Below, piece by piece: positions 22,060 through 29,995 of a DNA stretch of 64,000 bases. A program made the position numbers and the translations under genes. Numbering within the stretch: the stretch's first letter is position 1; the number at the start of each line of letters is the position of its first letter. Source of the DNA: Phycisphaerales bacterium (lineage in GTDB: Bacteria > Planctomycetota > Phycisphaerae > UBA1845 > Fen-1342); assembly GCA_016716475.1 (NCBI GenBank), contig JADJWG010000001.1, forward strand, positions 1,774,653-1,838,652, read 5' to 3'. Below the pieces are notes generated by a model, which was not told the origin of the DNA, ran no database searches, and saw nothing but the letters and a program-made list of their open reading frames with translations.

Positions 22060-22790
22060 ACACAAACGACGCCAATCAGACTCTGCTTGCGCAGTCCGAT
22101 CTTCTCCTCCTCCTGGCAGACGCGTTCCGTATGCCACCTCTAGCACATGAACGTCTGGGGGAGGTCGCCCGCGAGGATGTGGCCGACCTTGTACGTCTCG
22201 CCTTTCCGGCGCACGCAGCCGTACTCGCCGGGGAATTCGATGCGCTGCTGGTTTTAGGGCGTGAACTACCCGTGGAGACCGCCACCGCCGAGTTTCACCG
22301 GCTCTTCGAAGGCGGCATGCCCTGTCCACTCAACGAGACGGCCTATATCCGGCGTGACAAAGGTGCGCTCCTCGGGGATGTCTGCGGCTTCTACCGGGCA
22401 TTCGGCTGGCAACCCGCCGCCGGGACGGCCGAAAAGCCGGATCATCTCGTGTGCGAGCTGGAATTCGTCGCGTTATTGCTGGTGATGCGCGCCTCCGCCG
22501 CACAGGACGGGCGGAACGAGGCCTGGGAGATCACGTGCGCCGCGCTCGAGCGTTTCGCCGATGCCCACCTCGGTGATTGGGCGCCAGCGGTAGGCGCGCG
22601 GCTGCGCAACGGCACCGCGGTTGCATACTTCCAGCAGCTCGGCGCCGTGCTCGCCAGTGTATGGGAGGCGCTCACCACCGTGCACCACTGGAAAGTGGTT
22701 AGGACTGCGATGTCACTGCCGATCCTCGAGCCCGAATCTCCGTATGAGTGCGTTGTGTCAAGCGGCGGGGACTACTCCGCCGCAGATTGA
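22056..22790 (+). CDS. TorD/NarJ-type molybdoenzyme maturation chaperone
   Basis: A 244-residue, mostly helical cytoplasmic chaperone of the TorD/DmsD/NarJ superfamily. Such proteins hold the apo catalytic subunit until Moco is inserted and block premature Tat export. The signature stretch is TAEFHRLFEGGMPCPLNETA, followed by GDVCGFYRAFGW, the usual acidic/aromatic motif of the family; the C-terminal helix carries FAQ-like residues (FQQLGAVLASVWEAL). It overlaps the gamma-subunit gene by four nt, so nxrABC and this gene form one transcription unit. Its 3' end overlaps the convergent mobA gene by 19 nt. Confidence 0.82.
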   Translation: MNTNDANQTLLAQSDLLLLLADAFRMPPLAHERLGEVAREDVADLVRLAFPAHAAVLAGEFDALLVLGRELPVETATAEFHRLFEGGMPCPLNETAYIRRDKGALLGDVCGFYRAFGWQPAAGTAEKPDHLVCELEFVALLLVMRASAAQDGRNEAWEITCAALERFADAHLGDWAPAVGARLRNGTAVAYFQQLGAVLASVWEALTTVHHWKVVRTAMSLPILEPESPYECVVSSGGDYSAAD

Positions 22791-23428
22791 CGACCACGCT
22801 GCCCCGCTCCGTGCATGCGCTGCGTATCGATCGCGAGTGCCAGTTCAGGTGGTGTGTTGACGTGTGCCAGTGGCGGCCAGTCGCTCGGTACCGGCACACG
22901 CACGGCGTTCACCGTGTCGAGCAACGCATGCAGCGCTCCACCGGATGCGGATTGCAGACGCTTCTCCACCACCTCCAGCAGGGGCGCCCTGTAGATCCCC
23001 GGCAGCGGCTCCCAGTGTGCACCGCCGAATGCTGCGGCGACGGTGTCACCGTGCAACGCAGCCCGGAGTGCTTCGATCCACGCCGCGCGCAGTACGACGA
23101 AATCGCACGAGACCAGCACGAGTGCTGCGTTGGCAGCGCCGCCTGTTTGTGACGACCTGACCCCGGCGCGCGCCGCAAGGTCGGCGAGTGCCGCGTGCAG
23201 GCCGCCGAGGGGGCCACGTCCCGGGTAGCCATCCACGATGGTACGAAAACCCAGATCCGCGTATTTGCCGGGCGTGTCCGCCACGACGGTCGGCTCAGGT
23301 GTAACAGGCCGCAGCGCTGCGGCCACGTGCACCAGCAACGGCACGCCAGCGACGAGTGCGCGCGCCTTGTCGCTCCCGAACCGCCTGCTCCGTCCGCCGG
23401 CCAGGATGTACACGGGCAGCTCGGTCAT
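22772..23428 (-). CDS. mobA: Molybdenum cofactor guanylyltransferase MobA
   Basis: Attaches GMP to molybdopterin to make Mo-MGD, the cofactor form used by DMSO-reductase-family enzymes, which fits the adjacent NxrA-like gene. The nucleotide-binding motif is ILAGGRSRRFGSDKARALV at the N-terminus, followed by GPLGGLHAAL and the DVDTPPE-like segment HVNTPPELA. At 218 residues it is a normal MobA length. The ATG at 23428 overlaps the transporter stop codon (ATGA). It is the last gene of the nine-gene Moco operon. A longer frame running upstream of this ATG is antisense to the transporter and is not real. Confidence 0.9.
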   Translation of the reverse strand: MTELPVYILAGGRSRRFGSDKARALVAGVPLLVHVAAALRPVTPEPTVVADTPGKYADLGFRTIVDGYPGRGPLGGLHAALADLAARAGVRSSQTGGAANAALVLVSCDFVVLRAAWIEALRAALHGDTVAAAFGGAHWEPLPGIYRAPLLEVVEKRLQSASGGALHALLDTVNAVRVPVPSDWPPLAHVNTPPELALAIDTQRMHGAGQRGRQSAAE

Positions 23429-24654
23429 GCTGCACGTCCCGGCAGCGTTTCCTGCGCCGCAGCTACACCCATAGGGTCTTGTAGGTAGTACATCGCACAA
23501 CCGATCAGCATCCCGATCACGTATCCTTGGGGCAGTGTCCACGCGATCATTCCCACGATCAGGGCGATGGTCAGCTCGCGTGGAGGACCGACCGCCGTAT
23601 CCCGCAGTAGCGCGATCAGCACAACGGCTTCGAAGAGCAGTACGACGCCGAGAATCGGTAGCGGAAATACCTGGACGACCTGTGCAAAAACCCCGCTGAA
23701 AAACAGTCCGATCACGACGTAGAGCAGACCGTAGAGCACCACGGAGCCGCCGGTGCGGCCGCCGAAGGCGTAGTGCCCGACCAGTCCCCCGCAGCCGTGA
23801 CAGACCGGAATGCCACCCAGCCATGGGCAGAGCAGGTTCGCCACGCCGTAGGTTGTTCCGATCTGGCGAACGTCCAGGCGCCGTTCCGGGAACAAATCGC
23901 GTACCGACTGCTGTGTGGCTACGACCGAATTCGACAGCGAGAGTGGCAGTTGCGGCAGTGCAAGCACCAGCAGTCCCGTCCAGATCTGCGCCCAAGTGGG
24001 GGTATAAAAATTCGGCAGTGCTACCCCCACCCCCTGCGCCACGCCTTGCAGGTCCACGTGGAAGATGACAGCATAAACGATGCCAGCGCCGATCACGAAG
24101 AGCGCCGGTGGATACCGGCGGTTGCCCCACAGGACGACGGTGGCCGCAAATGCGAACCCCGCAAGGGCATAGCCCTGCCAACCCATCGCGGGAACGTAGT
24201 TGCGCAGGGCGAGACCCGCGAGCGACAACCCCAGTCCCAGTTGCGCGCCACGCACGACACAGCGCGGAATCACGCGCGCCAGCCAGCTCAGCATCCCCGT
24301 CACGGTCAGGACCAGCATCAGCGCACCGATCGCCAGACCCGCACCGTAGAGCACTCCGCCGTCAAGTTGCTGCGTGATGACCAGTACGGCCATCGCCTTG
24401 AGCGGTTGCATGGGCATCGGCAAGCCATACACCACTCCGGTCACGATCTGCATGAACCCGAAGACGATGAAAACACTGGCGCTGTCCAGTCCCGCGGCGA
24501 GGATGATGCCGATGATCAGCGGTAGATCGGTCCCAATGTCGCCGAAGCTGCCTGCCAACTCGTTGCGATCGAATCGCACCCAGGCGCGTTGTGGGCGTGC
24601 TTGGCGCGTGGCCGCCTGGGACCCGGTGTCAAGGTGGGGCTCAAACAGATTCAT
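23425..24654 (-). CDS. MOT1/SulP-related molybdate or sulfate transporter
   Basis: A 409-residue polytopic protein with about ten helices. It carries the MFS_MOT1-type signatures GSFGDIGTDLPLIIGI near residue 36, LPMPMQPLKAMAVL, and IPVCHGCGGLVGHYAFGGRT, all typical of high-affinity molybdate transporters first described in plants and algae. Its position inside the Moco operon, overlapping mogA by four nt and mobA by four nt, strongly favours molybdate as substrate over sulfate. Bacterial Moco loci more often use the ModABC ABC transporter; none is seen here. Confidence 0.85.
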   Translation of the reverse strand: MNLFEPHLDTGSQAATRQARPQRAWVRFDRNELAGSFGDIGTDLPLIIGIILAAGLDSASVFIVFGFMQIVTGVVYGLPMPMQPLKAMAVLVITQQLDGGVLYGAGLAIGALMLVLTVTGMLSWLARVIPRCVVRGAQLGLGLSLAGLALRNYVPAMGWQGYALAGFAFAATVVLWGNRRYPPALFVIGAGIVYAVIFHVDLQGVAQGVGVALPNFYTPTWAQIWTGLLVLALPQLPLSLSNSVVATQQSVRDLFPERRLDVRQIGTTYGVANLLCPWLGGIPVCHGCGGLVGHYAFGGRTGGSVVLYGLLYVVIGLFFSGVFAQVVQVFPLPILGVVLLFEAVVLIALLRDTAVGPPRELTIALIVGMIAWTLPQGYVIGMLIGCAMYYLQDPMGVAAAQETLPGRAA

Positions 24655-25196
24655 GCTCGGTGCTCGATTACTTTGCCCGTTTGAGCCAGTGCCTCCGGCC
24701 GGCCGTCATCCTGCACCTCGCCGCGCAGCGTCTCGATCGCGTGCGGCAGTACGTCAAGAAGCGCTTCGAGCATCTCCGTTGCACCGCGCTGTGAACCCGG
24801 CAGGTTGAGGACCAGCGAACCGGCAAGTGTGCCGGCTTCGCCGCGCGCCAGGAATGTGCGCGGTGTCTTTTCGTAACACCGCAGGCGCGCGAGCTCGAGC
24901 AAGCCGGGGTGCGGGCGTTCGAGTACGCCGCGCGTGGCTTCGGGTGTGACGTCTCGCGGAGCAAGACCGGTGCCGCCGGTTGTCACGATCAGGTCCGGCC
25001 GGGGTGCCTGGTGCGCCCACGCCGTCAGTTGAGAGCGAATCAGTTTGATTTCGTCGGGTACGCAAGCCCTGGCGGCGATTTCTGCACCTAGTGCGGCGCG
25101 CAGCAGTTCTGCGAGTGCGGGTCCGGAGGTGTCGCTTGTGACTCCGGCCGCGCAGCGGTCGCTCACCGTCAGGATGGCCGCACGGATCGGGGTCAT
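24651..25196 (-). CDS. mogA: Molybdopterin adenylyltransferase (MogA/MoaB family)
   Basis: Adenylates molybdopterin so that MoeA can insert Mo. The 181-residue protein has the MogA/MoaB fold signatures AAILTVSDRCAAGVTSDTSG at the N-terminus, VTTGGTGLAPRDVTPEAT in the centre, and LVLNLPGSQRGATEMLEAL near the C-terminus. MogA and MoaB are hard to separate by eye; the absence of another copy in the operon suggests it serves the adenylation step. It overlaps both moaC and the transporter gene. Confidence 0.88.
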   Translation of the reverse strand: MTPIRAAILTVSDRCAAGVTSDTSGPALAELLRAALGAEIAARACVPDEIKLIRSQLTAWAHQAPRPDLIVTTGGTGLAPRDVTPEATRGVLERPHPGLLELARLRCYEKTPRTFLARGEAGTLAGSLVLNLPGSQRGATEMLEALLDVLPHAIETLRGEVQDDGRPEALAQTGKVIEHRA

Positions 25197-25729
25197 CGCA
25201 GTGCCGCCGTGATCGCTCCCTGTTCACCGGCGTGAAAGTCGCCGTGTTTGCCACCGGTCTTTTCCCACAACGCCACCTCTGCAATCACCATTGCGGGATC
25301 GACCGCCTTACCCATGTCGATCACCGTCAACGCCGCGATGGTCACGGCCGTCAGCGCCTCCATCTCGGCGCCAGTCCGACCGTGACAACGGACCTCGGCC
25401 CGCAGCCGCACGCACCCGCCGTCGAGTGTCGCCTCTACATCCACGTGATCGAGTGGCAGGTTGTGGCAGAGCGGTATGAGCTCGCAGGTTCGCTTCGCCG
25501 CCTGGATGCCGGCCAGCCGCGCGGTACTCAGCAAGTCCCCCTTGGCGAGTGTGTTTGCGGTGATCGCCACCGCCAGTGCAGGCGAAACACGTACGGTGCC
25601 GGTTGCCACGGCCCGCCGCGCCGTCACGGGTTTCTCACCCACATCAACCATGCGAAGCCGTCCGCCTTCATCCACGTGTGATAGCGGCGTGTCTGGCGCG
25701 TGAGTGCCCATCGCAGTCCTCCGATCCAC
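25193..25729 (-). CDS. moaC: Cyclic pyranopterin monophosphate synthase MoaC
   Basis: Works with MoaA to convert GTP to cyclic pyranopterin monophosphate. The 178-residue protein contains KGDLLSTARLAGIQAAKRT, LIPLCHNLPLDHVDVEA and GRTGAEMEALTAVTIAALTV, the conserved MoaC active-site segments, with the catalytic Lys expected in DMGKAV near residue 139. The first residues (MDRRTAMGTHAPDT) are variable, so the start may be the internal ATG at 25711. It directly follows moeA on the operon. Confidence 0.93.
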   Translation of the reverse strand: MDRRTAMGTHAPDTPLSHVDEGGRLRMVDVGEKPVTARRAVATGTVRVSPALAVAITANTLAKGDLLSTARLAGIQAAKRTCELIPLCHNLPLDHVDVEATLDGGCVRLRAEVRCHGRTGAEMEALTAVTIAALTVIDMGKAVDPAMVIAEVALWEKTGGKHGDFHAGEQGAITAALR

Positions 25730-26992
25730 TCACAGTTTCCACGAGTAGTACGGCCATGGCCCGGCCCCGGTACCGAGTGGCGGAATCTCGATGAACCCAT
25801 CGCCGCGGGCGGCCGAGACGATGTCGCCCGAACCCTGCGTGGGCACCAGCACAGCACAGCCGGCGGCCGTCAGTCGTACCGTGCGGTACCACCAGAGATT
25901 CAGCGGTGGCTGGTCGGCCGAGCCGGCCGCGCATTCGGGTAGCGATATCGCCGGCACGGGTGGATCGAACATGGCAAAACCGGCGAGGCGTCGCAATGCC
26001 GTCACGCCGAAGCGTCGCGCGGTCACCAGCACCGACACCGGGTTCCCCGGTAGGCCGAGGATCGCCTGGCCGCGTGGGCCGATCGCACCGAGCAACGGCT
26101 TGCCGGGACGGATCGGGAGCCGGTGGAAAACGATCTCCGCCCCGGCGTGCTGCACAGCGGCCGGCACATGGTCGCGATCACCCTTCGACACGCCTCCGGT
26201 GAGGAATACGGCGTCGCAGCGCTCGAGCAGCTTGGCGAGTGTCTGTGCGAGATGGGCGAACTCGTCGCGCGCGTGTGTGATTTCTACAACCTCAACCCAT
26301 CCGGCCGCGATGAGCAGGGTGCTCAGCCCCGGTCCGTTCATGTCGCGAAGCTGCCATGGTGCAACGCCCACCGGTGCTGCCGTGCAGAGCAATTCGTCAC
26401 CCGTCACCAGCAGTCCCACGCGTACGCGTCGGTGAATGCGCGGTGTGACCGCACCGAACGCCGCGAGCGCCGCGGTAACCGCTGGTGTGATCGGTACGCC
26501 CGCTGGCAACACGACTTCCCCGGCGCGCGTGTTCTCCCCTGTGCGGCGCACGTGCTGCCCCGGTCGAACAGAGAGTCCTGCGGGTACTGCAATCTCGTGC
26601 AGGTGCTCAGCGACCTCTTCACGCGGAATGACGGCATCCGCTCCAGCGGGCACTGGGGCGCCGGTCGCGATGATGACTGCCCCGCCGGACCGCACCGCCA
26701 AAGGTGGGCACCCGATCCGGGCCTCCGCGATCAGGGGAAGTGTGCGCCCCCGGCCACCGACGAAATCCGAGCTGCAAACTGCGTACCCGTCCATCGCACT
26801 GACATCCGCTGCCGGGCTGTCGCGATCTGCGCACAAGGGCTCTGCCAGGACGCGACCACCGCAATGTGCGATTGGCACGGCTTCCGTCGCCAACGGCGTA
26901 AGCCGCGCAGCGAATTCAGCCAGCAAGGCGACCGGCGATTGTTCGCGCGTGGCGCTCTCGCAGGGGCGCGGCTCACGAGCTGCAGGAGTCAC
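25730..26992 (-). CDS. moeA: Molybdopterin molybdenumtransferase MoeA
   Basis: Inserts molybdate into adenylated molybdopterin. The 420-residue protein shows the MoeA landmarks: DVSAMDGYAV near residue 65, VIATGAPVPAGADAVIPREE near 105-125, the MogA-like core VFLTGGVSKGDRDHVPAAVQ, and LPGNPVSVLVTARRF toward the C-terminus. Length is normal. It overlaps moaE by four nt and abuts moaC. Confidence 0.93.
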   Translation of the reverse strand: MTPAAREPRPCESATREQSPVALLAEFAARLTPLATEAVPIAHCGGRVLAEPLCADRDSPAADVSAMDGYAVCSSDFVGGRGRTLPLIAEARIGCPPLAVRSGGAVIIATGAPVPAGADAVIPREEVAEHLHEIAVPAGLSVRPGQHVRRTGENTRAGEVVLPAGVPITPAVTAALAAFGAVTPRIHRRVRVGLLVTGDELLCTAAPVGVAPWQLRDMNGPGLSTLLIAAGWVEVVEITHARDEFAHLAQTLAKLLERCDAVFLTGGVSKGDRDHVPAAVQHAGAEIVFHRLPIRPGKPLLGAIGPRGQAILGLPGNPVSVLVTARRFGVTALRRLAGFAMFDPPVPAISLPECAAGSADQPPLNLWWYRTVRLTAAGCAVLVPTQGSGDIVSAARGDGFIEIPPLGTGAGPWPYYSWKL

Positions 26993-27426
26993 GTGTGCTT
27001 CTCCACGAGTGCCGTAGCGGCCGGTTTGCTGTGCGCCACGGACTCCACGAACACGGTCGACTTCCAGATCGGTACATCGTGCTTCAACCGGTCGAGGAAC
27101 TCAGCCATCGCCAGCAGCCCTTCCCGGCGGTGTACGGATGCGATGCGCAAGCGAAAGGCACACTCACCGACAGCCACGCGCCCGCGGCTATGTTCTGCGA
27201 GCAGCGCGCTCAGCCCGAAACGCTGCAGGACGTCGCATCCGAGCTCGCACATGACGCGATTCGCCATCGGCTCGTAGGCGGTGTACTCGAGCGCGGCAAT
27301 CGCGCGCCCGTTCTCGTGTGGGCGCACGATGCCTTCGAAACGCAACACGGCACCGGCGCCCGTGAACGGCGGGTCAGCCGCGTCGCGCGGTAATGGACCG
27401 GTAATGATCATGACGTGAACGTTCAT
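26989..27426 (-). CDS. moaE: Molybdopterin synthase catalytic subunit MoaE
   Basis: Large subunit of molybdopterin synthase, which transfers sulfur from MoaD thiocarboxylate to the pyranopterin. The 145-residue protein contains GAVLRFEGIVRPHENGRAI, ALEYTAYEPMANRVM, VHRREGL and the active-site segment LKHDVPIWKSTVFVE with the conserved lysines. It overlaps moaD and moeA by four nt each, so the two synthase subunits are translationally coupled. Confidence 0.92.
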   Translation of the reverse strand: MNVHVMIITGPLPRDAADPPFTGAGAVLRFEGIVRPHENGRAIAALEYTAYEPMANRVMCELGCDVLQRFGLSALLAEHSRGRVAVGECAFRLRIASVHRREGLLAMAEFLDRLKHDVPIWKSTVFVESVAHSKPAATALVEKHT

Positions 27427-27671
27427 CCGCCGGACACCATTCCAATCAGGGCCACTTCGTCCCCTGGCATAAGCCGTTGTGTATCGGGCGCAAAAGCATG
27501 ATTGACGGCGAAACGCGCCGTCCGCAGTGGTTCGGCCAGAACCCGTTCAGTCGTGGACAGGTACGTGCGAAGCGTACCGCACGTCGGCTCCGCTTCCGGC
27601 AGCTCCACTGCAAGGCGATCTCGTCCCAGGGTTTGTGCCTCGGCTCCGAAAAAGTGCACAATGACTTGCAT
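27423..27671 (-). CDS. moaD: Molybdopterin synthase sulfur-carrier subunit MoaD
   Basis: An 82-residue ubiquitin-like sulfur carrier. It ends in the essential Gly-Gly (ALIGMVSGG) that is activated to a thiocarboxylate. The N-terminal strand (MQVIVHFFGAEAQTLGRDRL) and the AVNHAFAPDTQRLMPGDEVA segment fit the beta-grasp fold. It lies directly upstream of moaE with a four-nt overlap and 36 nt downstream of the AhpD-like gene. The MoeB-type activating enzyme is not in the window. Confidence 0.9.
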   Translation of the reverse strand: MQVIVHFFGAEAQTLGRDRLAVELPEAEPTCGTLRTYLSTTERVLAEPLRTARFAVNHAFAPDTQRLMPGDEVALIGMVSGG

Positions 27672-27707
27672 GGCCTCACGCTCCGCTGGCGGACGAGTCG
27701 CCCGCGC

Positions 27708-28079
27708 CTACGTTCCTCGTTCGATCTGCTGCCACGTCCACTGCCAGGCCGCCACTGTCCGGGGGAAGCCGCAGGTGTTCATTCCCAGCAGCACGGCCTG
27801 CTCTAGTTCGGCCGGGCTCGCGCCGTGCTCCAGGGCGCGGCGTACGTGGCTGCGCAGTGCGGACTCGAGGCCGGCTCCTAGGCAGATGCCGATCTTGATC
27901 AGGGCACTTGTCCGTGCGTCCAGGGGACCGGCGCCGTCCACCGCGTGTGCTATCTTCTCGTGCGCAGCACCCAACTCCGGAAACTTCAGCACAAATTCGC
28001 GAAACGTTTTCGGCAACTCCTCCTTGCCACGTGACGCCCGCTGTGCCTCGGGCTTCCCCGTCACCTTCCTGGTCGCCAT
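27708..28079 (-). CDS. AhpD-like carboxymuconolactone-decarboxylase-family protein
   Basis: A 123-residue small helical protein of the CMD/AhpD family (ALIKIGICLGAGLESALRSH, then GASPAELEQAVLLGMNTCGF, PRTVAAWQW). The CxxC redox pair normal for AhpD is absent: the equivalent position reads SALRSH. Only lone cysteines remain (GICLG and MNTCGF). A peroxidase-reductant function is therefore doubtful. It is embedded in the Moco operon, between moaA and moaD, so a role linked to cofactor biosynthesis or sulfur handling is possible but unproven. Confidence 0.78.
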   Translation of the reverse strand: MATRKVTGKPEAQRASRGKEELPKTFREFVLKFPELGAAHEKIAHAVDGAGPLDARTSALIKIGICLGAGLESALRSHVRRALEHGASPAELEQAVLLGMNTCGFPRTVAAWQWTWQQIERGT

Positions 28080-28082
28080 TCG

Positions 28083-29102
28083 TCAACCTCCAAGCTGCGT
28101 CATGATTGTCGTACCTACGGTGGCGTGCACCGCGGCCTTCCCCGCCAGCGCTTGCGTGAGGATGGTGCTGAGCCGTGCAGGGTCGAAGTGCGGCCGAAGT
28201 GCCGGCAGCAGCGCGCCGGTCGCCGGGCCCATCAGGCAAGGGTGCACGCGGCCGTCGGCGGTGATACGGATGCGGTTGCACGCGTCGCAGAAGTCACAGC
28301 TCATCGGTGTGATGAAACCGACTTTGCCCGTGCCGCCGCCGCGCAGCCACGCCCGGTAGCGCCGGGCCGAACCGGAGCGCTGCCCTGCACCGTTCCCGGG
28401 AAGCGGCTCCCATTCGGCCACCACCGCGTCCAGAATTGCCCGCATCCCGGATTCAGGCAGGAAGTGCTGTGACCACTGCCCCGCGAGCGGTCCCATCGGC
28501 ATCAACTCGATGAAGCGGATTTCCAGGTCCGTAGCAGCAGCGAAACGCACCAGCCCGGGCAACTCGGCATCGTTCACGCCACGCATGACAACCGTGTTGA
28601 GCTTGATCGGATCAAGACCGGCGCGCCGCGCAGCGGCAATGCCGGCAAGCACGCGCGGTAGTGCGGCGGCACCGGTCATGCAGGCGAAAACGTCGGGACG
28701 GAGCGCGTCAAGACTGATGTTCAAGCGCCGCAACCCCGCGCTCGCGAGCGTTTGTGCCTGGTGCGAAAGCATCAGGCCGTTCGTGGTCATCGTCACTTCG
28801 CGCAGATCGGGAATCCGCGTAAGTCTTCGAAGTATGGGCTCGAAGTCCGCGCGGCAGGTGGGCTCGCCACCGGTCAGCCGAACCTTCCGGAGACCGTGCT
28901 GGACCGCGAGGTGTGCGACGAGTGCTACGATCTCGTCTGCGCGGAGGGGCAGCGCGACGGGCGGTGTCGGCAACGTTCGTCCAGCCGGAGGTCGGTCCGC
29001 CGGGTCGAGCGTTGCGGGCCGGCAGTATGCGCAGCGCAGATTGCAGCGCGCCGTCAACGACAGGCGCAGGTAATCAACTGTACGGCCGCACGCGTCGCGC
29101 AT
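28083..29102 (-). CDS. moaA: GTP 3',8-cyclase MoaA (radical SAM)
   Basis: First enzyme of Moco synthesis, rearranging GTP with radical SAM chemistry. The 339-residue protein has the N-terminal cluster motif CNLRCAYC (residues ~18-25), KVRLTGGEPTCR, and the C-terminal second-cluster segment CDFCDACNRIRITADG with HPCLMG. It ends in Gly-Gly (TQLGG), as active MoaA proteins do. It is the promoter-proximal gene of the nine-gene Moco operon and lies about 65 nt downstream of the shared 41-bp element. Confidence 0.94.
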   Translation of the reverse strand: MRDACGRTVDYLRLSLTARCNLRCAYCRPATLDPADRPPAGRTLPTPPVALPLRADEIVALVAHLAVQHGLRKVRLTGGEPTCRADFEPILRRLTRIPDLREVTMTTNGLMLSHQAQTLASAGLRRLNISLDALRPDVFACMTGAAALPRVLAGIAAARRAGLDPIKLNTVVMRGVNDAELPGLVRFAAATDLEIRFIELMPMGPLAGQWSQHFLPESGMRAILDAVVAEWEPLPGNGAGQRSGSARRYRAWLRGGGTGKVGFITPMSCDFCDACNRIRITADGRVHPCLMGPATGALLPALRPHFDPARLSTILTQALAGKAAVHATVGTTIMTQLGG

Positions 29103-29447
29103 GAGGGGCGCTCCGGGACCTCTGCCGTCGGCGAGCGCGGGCTGGGCGGCCGGCGCCGGCGCGCGGCATCCATATCAAGATATAATGACCATTGTTTCAT
29201 GATTTGTCGACCGGGAAACCAGTTTTTTACGCCCGTCGGGGCCTCGATGTTTCGTCTCGGGGTGCCGGTTGCACCCGAGGGGGAGGCCATTGCAGCGGCG
29301 GACAGCGCATCCGCACTCAAATCCCAGGACGTGCCTCCGGCGGTCGAGGCCAGTCGTGCAGAACCGTCAGTTCAAGGGTCCGGACAGGCAATGTACCGTA
29401 AGCGCCTGAAAATGAAGTGTTTGCGGATCGTTACCCGCTGAGTCGTA
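29103..29447. other. Intergenic region upstream of moaA
   Basis: 345 bp between moaA and the tRNA-Ser gene. It contains the conserved 41-bp element at 29167-29207 and a GC-rich leader between that element and moaA. I see no credible coding sequence. No Moco riboswitch could be recognised by eye, though the GC-rich leader could fold. Confidence 0.6.
29167..29207 (-). promoter_or_regulatory. Conserved 41-bp promoter/operator element, copy 2 (Moco operon)
   Basis: On the minus strand it starts ACAAATCATGAAACAATGG and continues to TTGATATGGATG. It aligns without gaps to 15178-15218, with seven mismatches in 41 bases. The invariant core GAAACAATGG and the AT-rich downstream half stand out from GC-rich surroundings. 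It is placed to control the moaA-to-mobA operon. Co-occurrence with the oxidase/ACIII promoter indicates co-regulation. Confidence 0.6.
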
Positions 29448-29534
29448 CGGAGAGGGCGGGATTCGAACCCGCGGTACGGTTACCCGTACACACGCTTTCC
29501 AAGCGTGCCCGATCGGCCACTCTGGCACCTCTCC
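29448..29534 (-). tRNA. tRNA-Ser (anticodon GGA)
   Basis: An 87-nt class II tRNA read on the minus strand. The acceptor GGAGAGG pairs with CCTCTCC, the D-arm carries CAGAGTGGCCGATCGGG, the anticodon stem is CACGC/GCGTG around TTGGAAA (anticodon GGA), a long variable arm follows (TACGGGTAACCGTA), and the T-loop is GGGTTCGAATCCC. The discriminator is G and no CCA is encoded. It lies at the boundary between the Moco operon and the accessory region. Confidence 0.95.
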
Positions 29535-29786
29535 TGGCCGCCGCGCGCCGCGCGCCGTAGCGGCGAGAATAGCGGCAGCGCCACGACGACGCCAGACCGG
29601 CCCGTCGAGTGCCGCGCCGGCGTGTTCCGTGTGGGTAGCAAATCGCCCGGCCGGTATCACCCGCCGTCCCGGGAGGCGCCCCGTGTTGGGCCGGTGTCTG
29701 CTCCGCAATTGACTTGCACACGCCTCGGACTGCCCGGTGATGACGTGCGTTAACCCCGCGGTCGGCACGAGAATCACCGCCGGCAT

Positions 29787-29995
29787 GATGCCGATCGGCT
29801 TGCCGTCGGGATCGACATGTTCAGGCGGCCTTCGCGTCGGCAGGCACGTTTGCGGTCGGTGCGGCCTTGCCGCTCGTTCTGGTTCTCGTCAAACCGAGCG
29901 CCGCGCTCACATGGAGTGTTTCGGGTGGCTCCTTACTGTTTCTCGCGCTCCTGGGTGCGCTGGCCGCGCGCCCCGGTCGTTCAGTCGTCTTCATC
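29787..29995 (+). pseudogene. Fragment of a VIT1/CCC1-type iron or manganese transporter C-terminus
   Basis: One frame here reads VQAAFASAGTFAVGAALPLV, LVLVKPSAALTW and SGGSLLFLALLGALAARPGRS, closely resembling the last two helices of VIT1/CCC1 family transporters. Just upstream, another frame reads HDADRLAVGID, like the helix that precedes them in the family. The two pieces are out of frame, and I found no upstream half or normal end, so this looks like a decayed remnant. The rest of the 459-bp gap between the tRNA and the DUF1573 gene holds nothing I can support. Confidence 0.4.

Noticed and set aside
23429..24181. Long upstream extension of mobA
   Set aside because: It is antisense-frame noise within the transporter gene; the LAGGRSRRFG motif begins immediately after the ATG at 23428.
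29103..29166. Molybdenum-cofactor riboswitch in the moaA leader
   Set aside because: The leader is short and GC-rich, and I could not recognise the conserved Moco RNA core by eye.
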